From contig JBAZYX010000003.1 of NCBI GenBank assembly GCA_041659105.1, forward strand, positions 18,960-82,959: a DNA stretch of 64,000 nt, read 5' to 3'. Both the position numbers and the translations under genes were made by a program. This DNA comes from CAIUKV01 sp041659105 (GTDB lineage Bacteria > Actinomycetota > Acidimicrobiia > IMCC26256 > PALSA-555). Under the pieces are notes generated by a model. That model did not search any database. It had not been told where the DNA came from and was given only the letters and a program-made list of their open reading frames with translations. Within the stretch, counting starts at the first letter, position 1; each line of letters begins with the position of its first letter. Shown piece by piece: positions 25,503-31,952 of this stretch.

Positions 25503-26618
25503 GTGGCGCGTCCGAAGACCCACATCCCGGTTCTCCTGCTGGCCCTGGTGGCGGGCCTCGTCGCGTCGGTGCTCCCGAGCACCGCCGCCCGAGCCCAGGA
25601 GCTGTCCGTCACCCGGCTCCAGCGCGACATCGCCGACAACGCCACGAAGATCGACGCCCTCGGCCGCGAGATCGACGACGCCGGCCGGCGGGAGCGCCAG
25701 CTCAACGCCGAGATCGCGGCGACCGAGGGCCAGCTCGAGACGGCGCGGAACCTGAGCGACGGCATCCGGACCCAGATCCAGGAGCGGGCGGCGTCGCTCT
25801 ACGTGGTGCGCCGCACCGACAACGACCCGCTCGTGAACCTGCGCCGGATCTCCGACGCGGCCACGGCCCAGCACTACGGCAACGGCGTCGCCGAGGCCGA
25901 CGACGCGCTCCTCAACCGCCTCGTCGACATCTCGGAGGGTCTCGACGCCGACGTCAAGCGGCTCAAGGACGCGCGTGAGGAGGTCGTGGCGCAGCGGGAG
26001 CGTGCGGTCGCGGCCAAGGCCGCGCTCGAGGAGGTGCTCACCCGCCAGCGCAAGCTCCTCGCAGCCCTCGACGTGATCCCCCTGATGGGCCAGGCCCAGC
26101 TCAACGCGCGCCAGATCGCCGACTGGTTCGACTCCACCGAGATGCAATACCGCCTCGCCGGCGGGATGGCCATTCGCGAGCTCGCGCAGATCTTCCTCGA
26201 CGAAGGCGCGGACGAGGGCGTCCGCGGTGACGTCGCCTTCGCCCAATCGGTGCTCGAGACCGGCTACTTCCGGTGGTCGCTCGACAACAACTACGCCGGC
26301 CTCGGCGCGTGCGACTCGTGTGCCGGTGAGCCTGGGTTCCCGTCGCCCCGCGACGGTGTGCGCGCGCAGATCCAGCACCTCAAGAACTACGGCGACCCCG
26401 ACTCCTTCGCGACCGGCCTCGCGCACCCGCCCCAACCCGACTGGTACGGGTCCGACCCCGCGCAGGCGGCGCGCAACTTCGACACGTTCTTCGCGAAGGG
26501 CGCGGCCCAGACCTGGCAGGTGATGGGCAAGGGGAACTGGGCGACCGACCCCAACTACGCCACCAAGGTCATCGGGATCTACATCCGCATGGTGGTGTTC
26601 GCGGCCGACCACGGTTGA
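25503..26618 (+). CDS. Secreted glucosaminidase-type cell-wall hydrolase with coiled coil
   Basis: 371 residues. A signal peptide (residues 1-35, ending near TAARAQ) is followed by a long coiled coil (about 38-200, heptads such as LQRDIADNATKIDALGREIDDAG) and a C-terminal mannosyl-glycoprotein endo-beta-N-acetylglucosaminidase domain. Glu in FAQSVLETGYF is the probable catalytic acid; NNYAGLGACDSC and PSPRDGVRAQIQHLKNYG are family landmarks. The design resembles PcsB/RipA-type hydrolases in which the coiled coil controls the enzyme, so it likely trims peptidoglycan outside the membrane. TACGAT about 40 nt upstream may be its -10 box; GTG 25503. Confidence 0.85.
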   Translation: MARPKTHIPVLLLALVAGLVASVLPSTAARAQELSVTRLQRDIADNATKIDALGREIDDAGRRERQLNAEIAATEGQLETARNLSDGIRTQIQERAASLYVVRRTDNDPLVNLRRISDAATAQHYGNGVAEADDALLNRLVDISEGLDADVKRLKDAREEVVAQRERAVAAKAALEEVLTRQRKLLAALDVIPLMGQAQLNARQIADWFDSTEMQYRLAGGMAIRELAQIFLDEGADEGVRGDVAFAQSVLETGYFRWSLDNNYAGLGACDSCAGEPGFPSPRDGVRAQIQHLKNYGDPDSFATGLAHPPQPDWYGSDPAQAARNFDTFFAKGAAQTWQVMGKGNWATDPNYATKVIGIYIRMVVFAADHG

Positions 26619-26627
26619 GGGCCTGAC

Positions 26628-26633
26628 TAGGCT
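26628..26633 (+). promoter_or_regulatory. -10 box TAGGCT before bfd
   Basis: Nine nt upstream of ATG 26643; gives a near-leaderless bfd-bfr message. Confidence 0.45.
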
Positions 26634-26642
26634 CCGATCGAC

Positions 26643-26852
26643 ATGTTCGTGTGTCTGTGCGGCGCCGTGAGCGACACGAAGATCCGTGACGCCATCCGCT
26701 CCGGTGCCCATACCGCGGACGACGTGGGCGAGGCGTGCGACGCGGGCGTGCAGTGCGGCAAGTGCCGGACCATGATCGAGGCGATGATCCTGCGGGAGTT
26801 GGAACAGCTGGTCGGCCCCGGTGGCCGCAACACGGAGGAGACACCCAGATGA
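26643..26852 (+). CDS. bfd: Bacterioferritin-associated ferredoxin
   Basis: 69 residues. The four [2Fe-2S] ligands fit the BFD fold: Cys4 and Cys6 in FVCLCGAVSD, Cys38 and Cys41 in VQCGKC. BFD passes electrons to bacterioferritin heme so that stored ferric iron is released as Fe2+. Its TGA overlaps the ATG of the bacterioferritin gene (ATGA), so reductase and store are translationally coupled, which supports both assignments. Confidence 0.9.
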   Translation: MFVCLCGAVSDTKIRDAIRSGAHTADDVGEACDAGVQCGKCRTMIEAMILRELEQLVGPGGRNTEETPR

Positions 26853-27313
26853 GCGACCCGGTGGTCGGTGCACTGAACGGCTTGATCGCGGTGGAGCTCG
26901 TGGCGGTGAACCAGTACTTCGTCCACGCGAAGATCTGCCAGCACTGGGGCTACGAGAAGCTCGCCGCGCGCTTCCGCGAGGTGTCGATCGAGGAGATGCG
27001 CGACGTCGAGGCCTACATGGACCGCGTCCTCCTGCTCGGCGGCCTGCCCAACCTCCAGCGGCTCGACGCGTTCCAGGTGGGGGAGAACGTGCCCGAGGCG
27101 CTCGACCTCGCCGTCGCGCTCGAGGAGAGCGCCGTGCAGAAGCTCAAGGACGCCGTCGCCCTGTGCGAGAGCGTCGACGACCTCGGCACGGCCGCGCTCC
27201 TGCGACCGAAGGTGGCCGACGAGGAGGCCCAGCTCGACTGGTTGCGGACCCAGCGAAGCCTGATCGACCAGATCGGCGAGGCGCTGTACCTCGCGAGCCA
27301 GGTCAACATCTAG
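26849..27313 (+). CDS. bfr: Bacterioferritin with altered ferroxidase ligands
   Basis: 154 residues, normal for the family. VELVAVNQYFVHAK, SIEEMRDVEAYMDRVLLLGGLPNLQ and ADEEAQLDWL align over their whole length with E. coli Bfr. Glu16, Glu49, Glu92 and Glu125 keep four ferroxidase carboxylates and Met50 keeps the heme axial ligand (E. coli Met52). The two ferroxidase His ligands (E. coli His54 and His130) are replaced by Asp52 and Gln128. So heme binding and 24-mer assembly are expected, but iron oxidation at the dinuclear site may be changed or lost. ATG 26849 overlaps bfd; GGAGGAG upstream is a strong ribosome site. Confidence 0.9.
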   Translation: MSDPVVGALNGLIAVELVAVNQYFVHAKICQHWGYEKLAARFREVSIEEMRDVEAYMDRVLLLGGLPNLQRLDAFQVGENVPEALDLAVALEESAVQKLKDAVALCESVDDLGTAALLRPKVADEEAQLDWLRTQRSLIDQIGEALYLASQVNI

Positions 27314-27622
27314 TTGTCCGCCGCTCCGGTCGAGCCTGTCCGGGTCGTCGCGATCTACCCGGTCCGCGACTTCGACGAGTTCCGCGCGCAGTTCGCCGGA
27401 ACCGAGTCCCGCCGCGAGGACCTCGGGGTCCTCGCCTCCACGATCCACCGCTCCGTCGACAACCCCAACGAGGTCATGGTCACGTTCGACATGCGCTCGG
27501 CCGAGGACGCGATGGCGATGTTCACCGCCGACGACCGGATCCGGGCCTGGATGGACCGCACCGGCGTCGACGTGTACCCGGCCGTGTTCGTCGGCACCCC
27601 GGTGACCTCAGATGGGGGCTGA
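27314..27622 (+). CDS. Small hypothetical protein, ferredoxin-like alpha/beta barrel
   Basis: 102 residues, no recognised family. The pattern VRVVAIYPVRDFDEFRAQFAG ... VASTIHRSVDNPNEVMVTFDMRSAEDAMAMFTADDRIRAWMDRTGV resembles dimeric alpha/beta-barrel proteins (antibiotic-biosynthesis monooxygenase-like), here a guess from strand-helix order. It begins with TTG 27314 directly after the bacterioferritin TAG and overlaps the next gene by 11 bp, so it belongs to the bfd-bfr transcript. Confidence 0.6.
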   Translation: MSAAPVEPVRVVAIYPVRDFDEFRAQFAGTESRREDLGVLASTIHRSVDNPNEVMVTFDMRSAEDAMAMFTADDRIRAWMDRTGVDVYPAVFVGTPVTSDGG

Positions 27623-28661
27623 CGGCCCGATCGTCGTGTGGGTGGCGTGGCCCGTCGCCCTCCAGGCCGACGTGCTCGCGCGGGTCGCCGCGGTGGATCC
27701 CCGCATCGAGGTCGTCGCGTGCGGCTACGAGGAGGCGGGCATCCTCCGCAACGCTCGCTCACGCCACGAGGTCGACGCCGGAGCACGCGCCGACGCGGTC
27801 GGGGCGGTCACCGACGCGCACCGCGACGCGATGGCGCGCGCCGAGGTCGTGTTCGGGTTCGACGTTCCCTTCGACCTCGCCGACCACGCGCCCCACCTCC
27901 GTTGGGTCCAGGGCATCGGCTCGGGCTACGAGCACATCTGGGGGGCCGGGCTCGACCGTGACGGGATCACGGTCACCAACGCGGTGGGTGTGAGCGCCGC
28001 GCCGATGGCCGAGTTCGTGATCGGTCGCGTGCTCGCGCTCTACAAGCGCTTCCCCGAGATCGACGCGCGCGCGGGCCGGCACGAGTGGAAGCCTGCGTAC
28101 GGCCGCATGCTGGCCGGCTCCACGGTCGGGATCATCGGGCTCGGCGCGATCGGCCAGGCGGTCGCGGACCGGGCGTCCGCCCTCGGCATGCGAGTCGTGG
28201 CGAGCCGGCGCAGCTACCGGTCCGGGATGACCGCGCCGAACGTCGACACCCTGCTCGGCCCCGACGACCTGCCCGCGCTGCTCGGCGAGAGCGACGTCGT
28301 GGTGCTGTGCGCACCGTCGACCCCGCAGACCCGGGACCTGATCGGCGCCGACGCCCTCGCGGCGATGCGGCCCGGCACGATCTTCGTGAACGTCGGCCGG
28401 GGCACGATGGTCGACGAGCCCGTGCTGATCGACGCGCTCGAGCGGGGCCACCTCGCGGCCGCCGTGCTCGACGTCACGTCGGAGGAGCCGCTGCCGCCCG
28501 AGCACCCGCTGTGGGACGCACCCAACGTCTACATCTCGGCGCACTGCTCGGCCACGAGCGACGGCTACGTCGACCGCGTCGGCGCGGTGTTCCTCGACAA
28601 CCTCGACCGGTACGTCGCGGGCGAGCCGCTGCGCAACGTGGTGGACGCCGCCGCTGTCTAG
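27612..28661 (+). CDS. D-2-hydroxyacid dehydrogenase
   Basis: 349 residues. VGIIGLGAIGQAVADRASALGMRVVAS is the NAD-binding GxGxxG fold; FVNVGRGTMVDEPVLIDALERG holds the catalytic Arg region; LDVTSEEPLPPEHPLWDAPNVYISAH gives the catalytic Glu and His. The family reversibly oxidises D-2-hydroxy acids to 2-keto acids with NAD(P). ATG 27612 overlaps the preceding gene by 11 bp. A 7-bp hairpin starts at the last base of the gene and separates it from the convergent selenoprotein operon. Confidence 0.86.
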   Translation: MGADGPIVVWVAWPVALQADVLARVAAVDPRIEVVACGYEEAGILRNARSRHEVDAGARADAVGAVTDAHRDAMARAEVVFGFDVPFDLADHAPHLRWVQGIGSGYEHIWGAGLDRDGITVTNAVGVSAAPMAEFVIGRVLALYKRFPEIDARAGRHEWKPAYGRMLAGSTVGIIGLGAIGQAVADRASALGMRVVASRRSYRSGMTAPNVDTLLGPDDLPALLGESDVVVLCAPSTPQTRDLIGADALAAMRPGTIFVNVGRGTMVDEPVLIDALERGHLAAAVLDVTSEEPLPPEHPLWDAPNVYISAHCSATSDGYVDRVGAVFLDNLDRYVAGEPLRNVVDAAAV

Positions 28662-28680
28662 CGCGACACGACCGTCGCGC
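28661..28680. terminator. Hairpin between convergent genes
   Basis: GCGCGAC and GTCGCGC form a 7-bp stem around a 6-nt loop, between the dehydrogenase and selenoprotein stops. No T run on either side. Confidence 0.55.
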
Positions 28681-28689
28681 TGCGGCGCG

Positions 28690-29235
28690 TCAGGCCTGGG
28701 TCAGGAGCATGGCCCGCACGCGCGGCGCGAGCTCCTTGGCCAGCATCGAGATCTCCTCGTCGGACCACGTGGCCGTCGGGATGTACGGATAGTCGACGGT
28801 GATCATCGGGTAGTCGGGATGACCGCTGATGCGCGCGATCGCGCCGGCCGACTCGCGCAGCTCCTGGTGGACGATGCACACCGACGGGATGCCCGCCCAC
28901 TCGAGCTCCACGGCGTCCCGCAAACTGCGGGCGCTGCAGCTGCCTCAGCCGCCGAAGCCCGTGATGGCGACGGTGGCCCCCTCGGTGAGGCGGGACCAGT
29001 CGCCGGGATCGGGCGGGACCGAGACGCTCGACTTCACCACCTTCACCACGCCGTCGAGATCGGTGGTGGCGAGGAGCTCCTCGGCGAGCGCGTCGAGGAA
29101 CCGCTCGCTGTAGCCGAGGCCGTTGACCACGAGGCCGAGCCGCTGGCCCGACAACGACGCCGGGCGCGGTGCGAGCCGCCGCACGGTCGTGGGATCGACC
29201 GGACCGCTCGTCGGGTCGAGGGCGACGATCGTCAT
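28690..29235 (-). CDS. UGSC-family selenoprotein (in-frame UGA as Sec97)
   Basis: 181 codons read through an in-frame UGA at 28945-28947. Residues 88-101 read TVAITGFGG-Sec-GSCS, the UGSC motif that names this (seleno)protein family (Cys replaces Sec in many homologs). The frame continues after the UGA for 84 codons of conserved-looking protein (RDAVELEWAGIPSVCIVHQEL, SGHPDYPMITVDYPYIP) to a TGA at 28690. A bacterial SECIS-like hairpin follows the UGA (28913-28934). An ordinary ORF caller would break the gene into a 96-residue piece and a 77-residue piece. ATG 29235 overlaps the upstream gene by ATGA. The Sec-Gly-Ser-Cys pair suggests a thiol/selenol redox or reductase role; the exact reaction is unknown. 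Confidence 0.9.
28913..28934 (-). promoter_or_regulatory. SECIS-like hairpin of the UGSC gene
   Basis: On the mRNA, GCG-CCCGCA pairs with UGCGGG-CGC around a GUU loop, with one bulged A on the 3' side. The loop lies 19 nt after the UGA, within the spacing needed by SelB. The stem is inside the coding region, as expected for bacterial SECIS elements. Confidence 0.75.
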
Positions 29236-30233
29236 GCCGGGAGCGTAACCCGCTCGATGGGCTCGGTGACGGCCCACGCGAGGTGGGGGAACAGGATCCA
29301 GGTCTCGGCCATCCCCGCGCCCCCGGCCGCCACGATGAGGATGTTCTCCGGGTGGCCGAGGTTGTAGCGCCGGTCGTGGGGCCCGGCGGTCTCGGCGGTG
29401 AGGCGCCCGAACAGGTACTCCTGCATGTGCGCCTTCGACCACCCCTCGGCGAAGAAGAAGCGCTGGTGCTCCTTGCCCATCACGTAGACGAGCGGGATCT
29501 GGTCGCCGAGGAACTCGTCGCCGTTGAACCCGTGGTGGCGGGTGTCGGCGACGATCGTGTCCAGGACCCCCTCGGCGGTCCGGCTCGACGAGTCCCACGA
29601 CGACACCATGCGCATCACCGAGTGGACGGTGACGGTGCTCTCGTCGGGGCCGAAGCCGCGTTGCACGTGCAGGGGGGTCCAGTCGCCCGCGGCCTCGTCC
29701 TCCCCGAAGCAGAACGAGTAGCGCAGGGGCCACGAGTAGGTGGCGCGGTCGAGGAACCCGGGGACGGCCCGGCACACGTTGCGGATCACGAGGCGCAGCG
29801 CCCGGCCGATCGTGGCGTTGGCCCGGAACCCGGGCCCGAGGCAGCCCGCACCGTACGCGATGCCGATCTCGTCGCGGATCGGCCCGTTCACGATGACCGC
29901 GTGCGCGGCGCCCGAGAGCGTGCCGGTGGTCGAGTGGCAGTTGCCGTGCTCGTCGAGGTGGGCCCGCACGGCGGCGGCCACCACGGGGAAGTACTCGGCC
30001 TTGCAGCCCGCCATGACCGCGTTGATCGCGGCGTGCTCGGCGGTCACCGTGACCTCGCGGGTGGGCACGGTCCCGAGCACGGTCTCCGCGGCGAGGCCCG
30101 CGGCGGCGAGGAGCGCCTCCACCTTCTCCGGGGTGGGAGGCACCACGGGGAGGCCGTCGGTCCAGCCCCGGTCGAACGCGTCCTCGAGGAACGCGTCGGC
30201 GTCTTGCCACTCCTCGCGCCGGGCGTGCAGCAT
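29232..30233 (-). CDS. Conserved partner protein of the UGSC selenoprotein
   Basis: 333 residues, no named family. It is clearly conserved-looking and rich in small and Cys/His residues: WTDGLPVVPPTPEKVEALL near the start, then AGCKAEYFPVV, HGNCHSTTGTLSGAAHAVIVNGPIRDEIGIAYGAGCLGPG and AGGAGMAETWILFPH near the end. The Cys residues at AGCK, GNCH, AGCL and RNVC could serve as thiol partners of the selenol. The UGSC gene overlaps its stop by ATGA, so the proteins are made together and probably form a complex. A TAGCGT box 6 nt before ATG 30233 implies a leaderless operon start. Function unknown. Confidence 0.75.
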   Translation of the reverse strand: MLHARREEWQDADAFLEDAFDRGWTDGLPVVPPTPEKVEALLAAAGLAAETVLGTVPTREVTVTAEHAAINAVMAGCKAEYFPVVAAAVRAHLDEHGNCHSTTGTLSGAAHAVIVNGPIRDEIGIAYGAGCLGPGFRANATIGRALRLVIRNVCRAVPGFLDRATYSWPLRYSFCFGEDEAAGDWTPLHVQRGFGPDESTVTVHSVMRMVSSWDSSSRTAEGVLDTIVADTRHHGFNGDEFLGDQIPLVYVMGKEHQRFFFAEGWSKAHMQEYLFGRLTAETAGPHDRRYNLGHPENILIVAAGGAGMAETWILFPHLAWAVTEPIERVTLPA

Positions 30234-30239
30234 GGCCGG

Positions 30240-30245
30240 ACGCTA
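30240..30245 (-). promoter_or_regulatory. -10 box TAGCGT of the UGSC operon
   Basis: Six nt before ATG 30233; the operon message would start at or next to the initiation codon. Confidence 0.55.
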
Positions 30246-30345
30246 CCCCGGACCGGGTTCGGTTGACACCAACTCGGCCTCGTACCCTGCCAACCTGGCG
30301 AAGCGGATCCCTGGGACCCCCGTGGTCGGACCCGAGAGGTTGCTG

Positions 30346-31593
30346 GTGTCGAAGCTGGGCTGGTTGCGTTGGTCGCTCGTCGTCGTGGCGCTCTTCGGAG
30401 CGCTCCTCGTGGCCTGTGGGGGCAGCGATGATCCCAAGGGCCTGGGGGAGTCCAACCCGCTGGTGAAGGCGACCGACGGGTCCACCGCGCCGCCCGCCGT
30501 CACCACCACGGTCCCGCCCATCGCCGTCGTCCCGGGCATGCCGCCGGTGATCGACCGCAACAACCTCTACAGCGAGACGGCGGCGGGCAAGCTCGCCGAC
30601 GTCGTCAAGGACGACCTGCCCCGGATCTACGTTCCCAACCGCGCGGCCAACGAGGTCGCGGTGATCGACCCCGCCACGATGCAGGTGGTCGACCGCTACA
30701 AGGTCGGCATCAACCCCCAGCACGTGGTGCCGTCGTGGGACCTGAAGACGCTCTGGGTCACGAACAACGCCGAGGGCCGCACCGACGGCAGCCTCACCCC
30801 GATCGACCCGAACACCGGCAAGCCCGGCGCGTCGATCCCCGTCGAAGACCCCTACAACATGTACTGGACGCCCGACGGCAAGTCGGCCATCGTCGTGGCC
30901 GAGGCCTTCAAGCGGCTCGACTTCCGTGACCCCACCACGATGGCGCTGCAGACGTCGGTCTCCACGCCCAACTGCGCGGGCATCAACCACGCCGACTTCT
31001 CGATCGACGGCACGTACGCGCTCTTCACCTGCGAGTTCCAGGGCAGCGTGGTCAAGATCGACCTCGTCAACAAGCAGGTGCTCGGCTACCTGCAGCTCTC
31101 CGGCGGCGGCATCCCCCAGGACATCCGGGTCTCGCCCGACGGCAAGACGTTCTACGTCGCCGAGATGGTGCGCAGTGGCGTCTACACGATCGACCCCGTG
31201 ACCTTCACCGAGACCGGGTTCATCCCCACCGGCCCCGGCGCGCACGGCCTCTACCCGAGCCGCGACTCGAGGGTGCTGTACGTGGCCAACCGGGGCTCGA
31301 CCAAGATCGGCGGCCCGCCCAAGGGCGCCGGCAGCGTCTCCGTGTTCGACTGGAAGACCAACACCGTCCTGGCTACGTGGCCGGTCCCCGGCGGCGGGAG
31401 CCCCGACATGGGCGGCGTGAGCGCCGACGGCAAGACGCTCTGGCTCTCCGGCCGCTACGACGACGTCGTCTACGCCATCGACGTCACGACCGGCCAGTAC
31501 ACGATCATCCCGGTGGGGTCGGAGCCCCACGGCCTCGCGGTGTGGCCGCAGCCGGGTCGGGCCTCCTTCGGCCACACCGGCAACATGCGCTAG
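30346..31593 (+). CDS. Beta-propeller lipoprotein (YncE-like)
   Basis: 415 residues. A signal segment with lipobox LVAC places the lipidated Cys at residue 24, followed by a Ser/Thr/Pro linker rich in acidic and TTTV residues. The rest is a seven-bladed-type propeller of YVPN-type repeats: PRIYVPNRAANEVAVIDPATMQVVDRYKVG, SPDGKTFYVAEM, SRDSRVLYVANRGSTK, SADGKTLWLSGRYDDVVYAIDVTTG. It should be anchored outside the membrane and bind ligands or partners. GAGAGG lies 6 nt before GTG 30346. Divergent from the UGSC operon; a TTGAC/TACCCT pair (30263-30294 region) is a plausible promoter. Confidence 0.83.
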   Translation: MSKLGWLRWSLVVVALFGALLVACGGSDDPKGLGESNPLVKATDGSTAPPAVTTTVPPIAVVPGMPPVIDRNNLYSETAAGKLADVVKDDLPRIYVPNRAANEVAVIDPATMQVVDRYKVGINPQHVVPSWDLKTLWVTNNAEGRTDGSLTPIDPNTGKPGASIPVEDPYNMYWTPDGKSAIVVAEAFKRLDFRDPTTMALQTSVSTPNCAGINHADFSIDGTYALFTCEFQGSVVKIDLVNKQVLGYLQLSGGGIPQDIRVSPDGKTFYVAEMVRSGVYTIDPVTFTETGFIPTGPGAHGLYPSRDSRVLYVANRGSTKIGGPPKGAGSVSVFDWKTNTVLATWPVPGGGSPDMGGVSADGKTLWLSGRYDDVVYAIDVTTGQYTIIPVGSEPHGLAVWPQPGRASFGHTGNMR

Positions 31594-31634
31594 CGAGCGC
31601 AGCGCGGCGGAGCGGGAGCGGAGCGACCCACGGG

Positions 31635-31841
31635 CTAGTCGTCCTTCAGCGCCACCGCGTTGGGTGTGACGTTCATCTTCGGCTCGTACTCGGCCACCTC
31701 GATCTCGCGCGCGTCGCGCTGGAACTTCTCCTGGAGCTCGGTTCGGCACCCTGCGCAGAGGCCGCGGAAGCGCATGGGCGACATCTGACCGCAGCGCAGG
31801 CAGTCGAAGTCGATCGGGGTGAGGTCGAGCGCGGCATCCAT
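31635..31841 (-). CDS. Small zinc-ribbon protein
   Basis: 68 residues. FDCLRCGQMSPMRFRGLCAGCRTELQEKF has two CxxC pairs (residues near 14-17 and 30-33) that would bind zinc; the C-terminal half is charged and ends ALKDD. Short proteins of this type are conserved in related actinobacteria but have no known role. The ATG at 31841 follows a GAGGAT box by 6 nt. It lies between a propeller lipoprotein and the WS/DGAT gene; the 41 bp upstream of its stop contain a GC-rich GAGCG-type repeat. Confidence 0.7.
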   Translation of the reverse strand: MDAALDLTPIDFDCLRCGQMSPMRFRGLCAGCRTELQEKFQRDAREIEVAEYEPKMNVTPNAVALKDD

Positions 31842-31940
31842 GCGCCGATCCTCGCGTGCGCGCGCCATCGCGCCGCGGACCCGCGCGCGCGGTGCCACCA
31901 CCGGGCCGTTCGGCCCTTTCGCCCCGGAGTGGGGAGGGCG

Positions 31941-31946
31941 TACGCT
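31941..31946 (+). promoter_or_regulatory. -10 box TACGCT of the WS/DGAT gene
   Basis: Six nt precede GTG 31953; leaderless arrangement. Confidence 0.55.
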
Positions 31947-31952
31947 CCCCGG

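Noticed and set aside
28690..28923. Separate 77-residue gene downstream of the UGA
   Set aside because: Same frame as the 96-residue piece upstream, joined by UGA in the UGSC motif with a SECIS-like hairpin. Treated as one selenoprotein.
31594..31634. GAGCG-type GC-rich repeat between the lipoprotein and zinc-ribbon genes as a regulatory element
   Set aside because: Short, imperfect and without symmetry; probably compositional.
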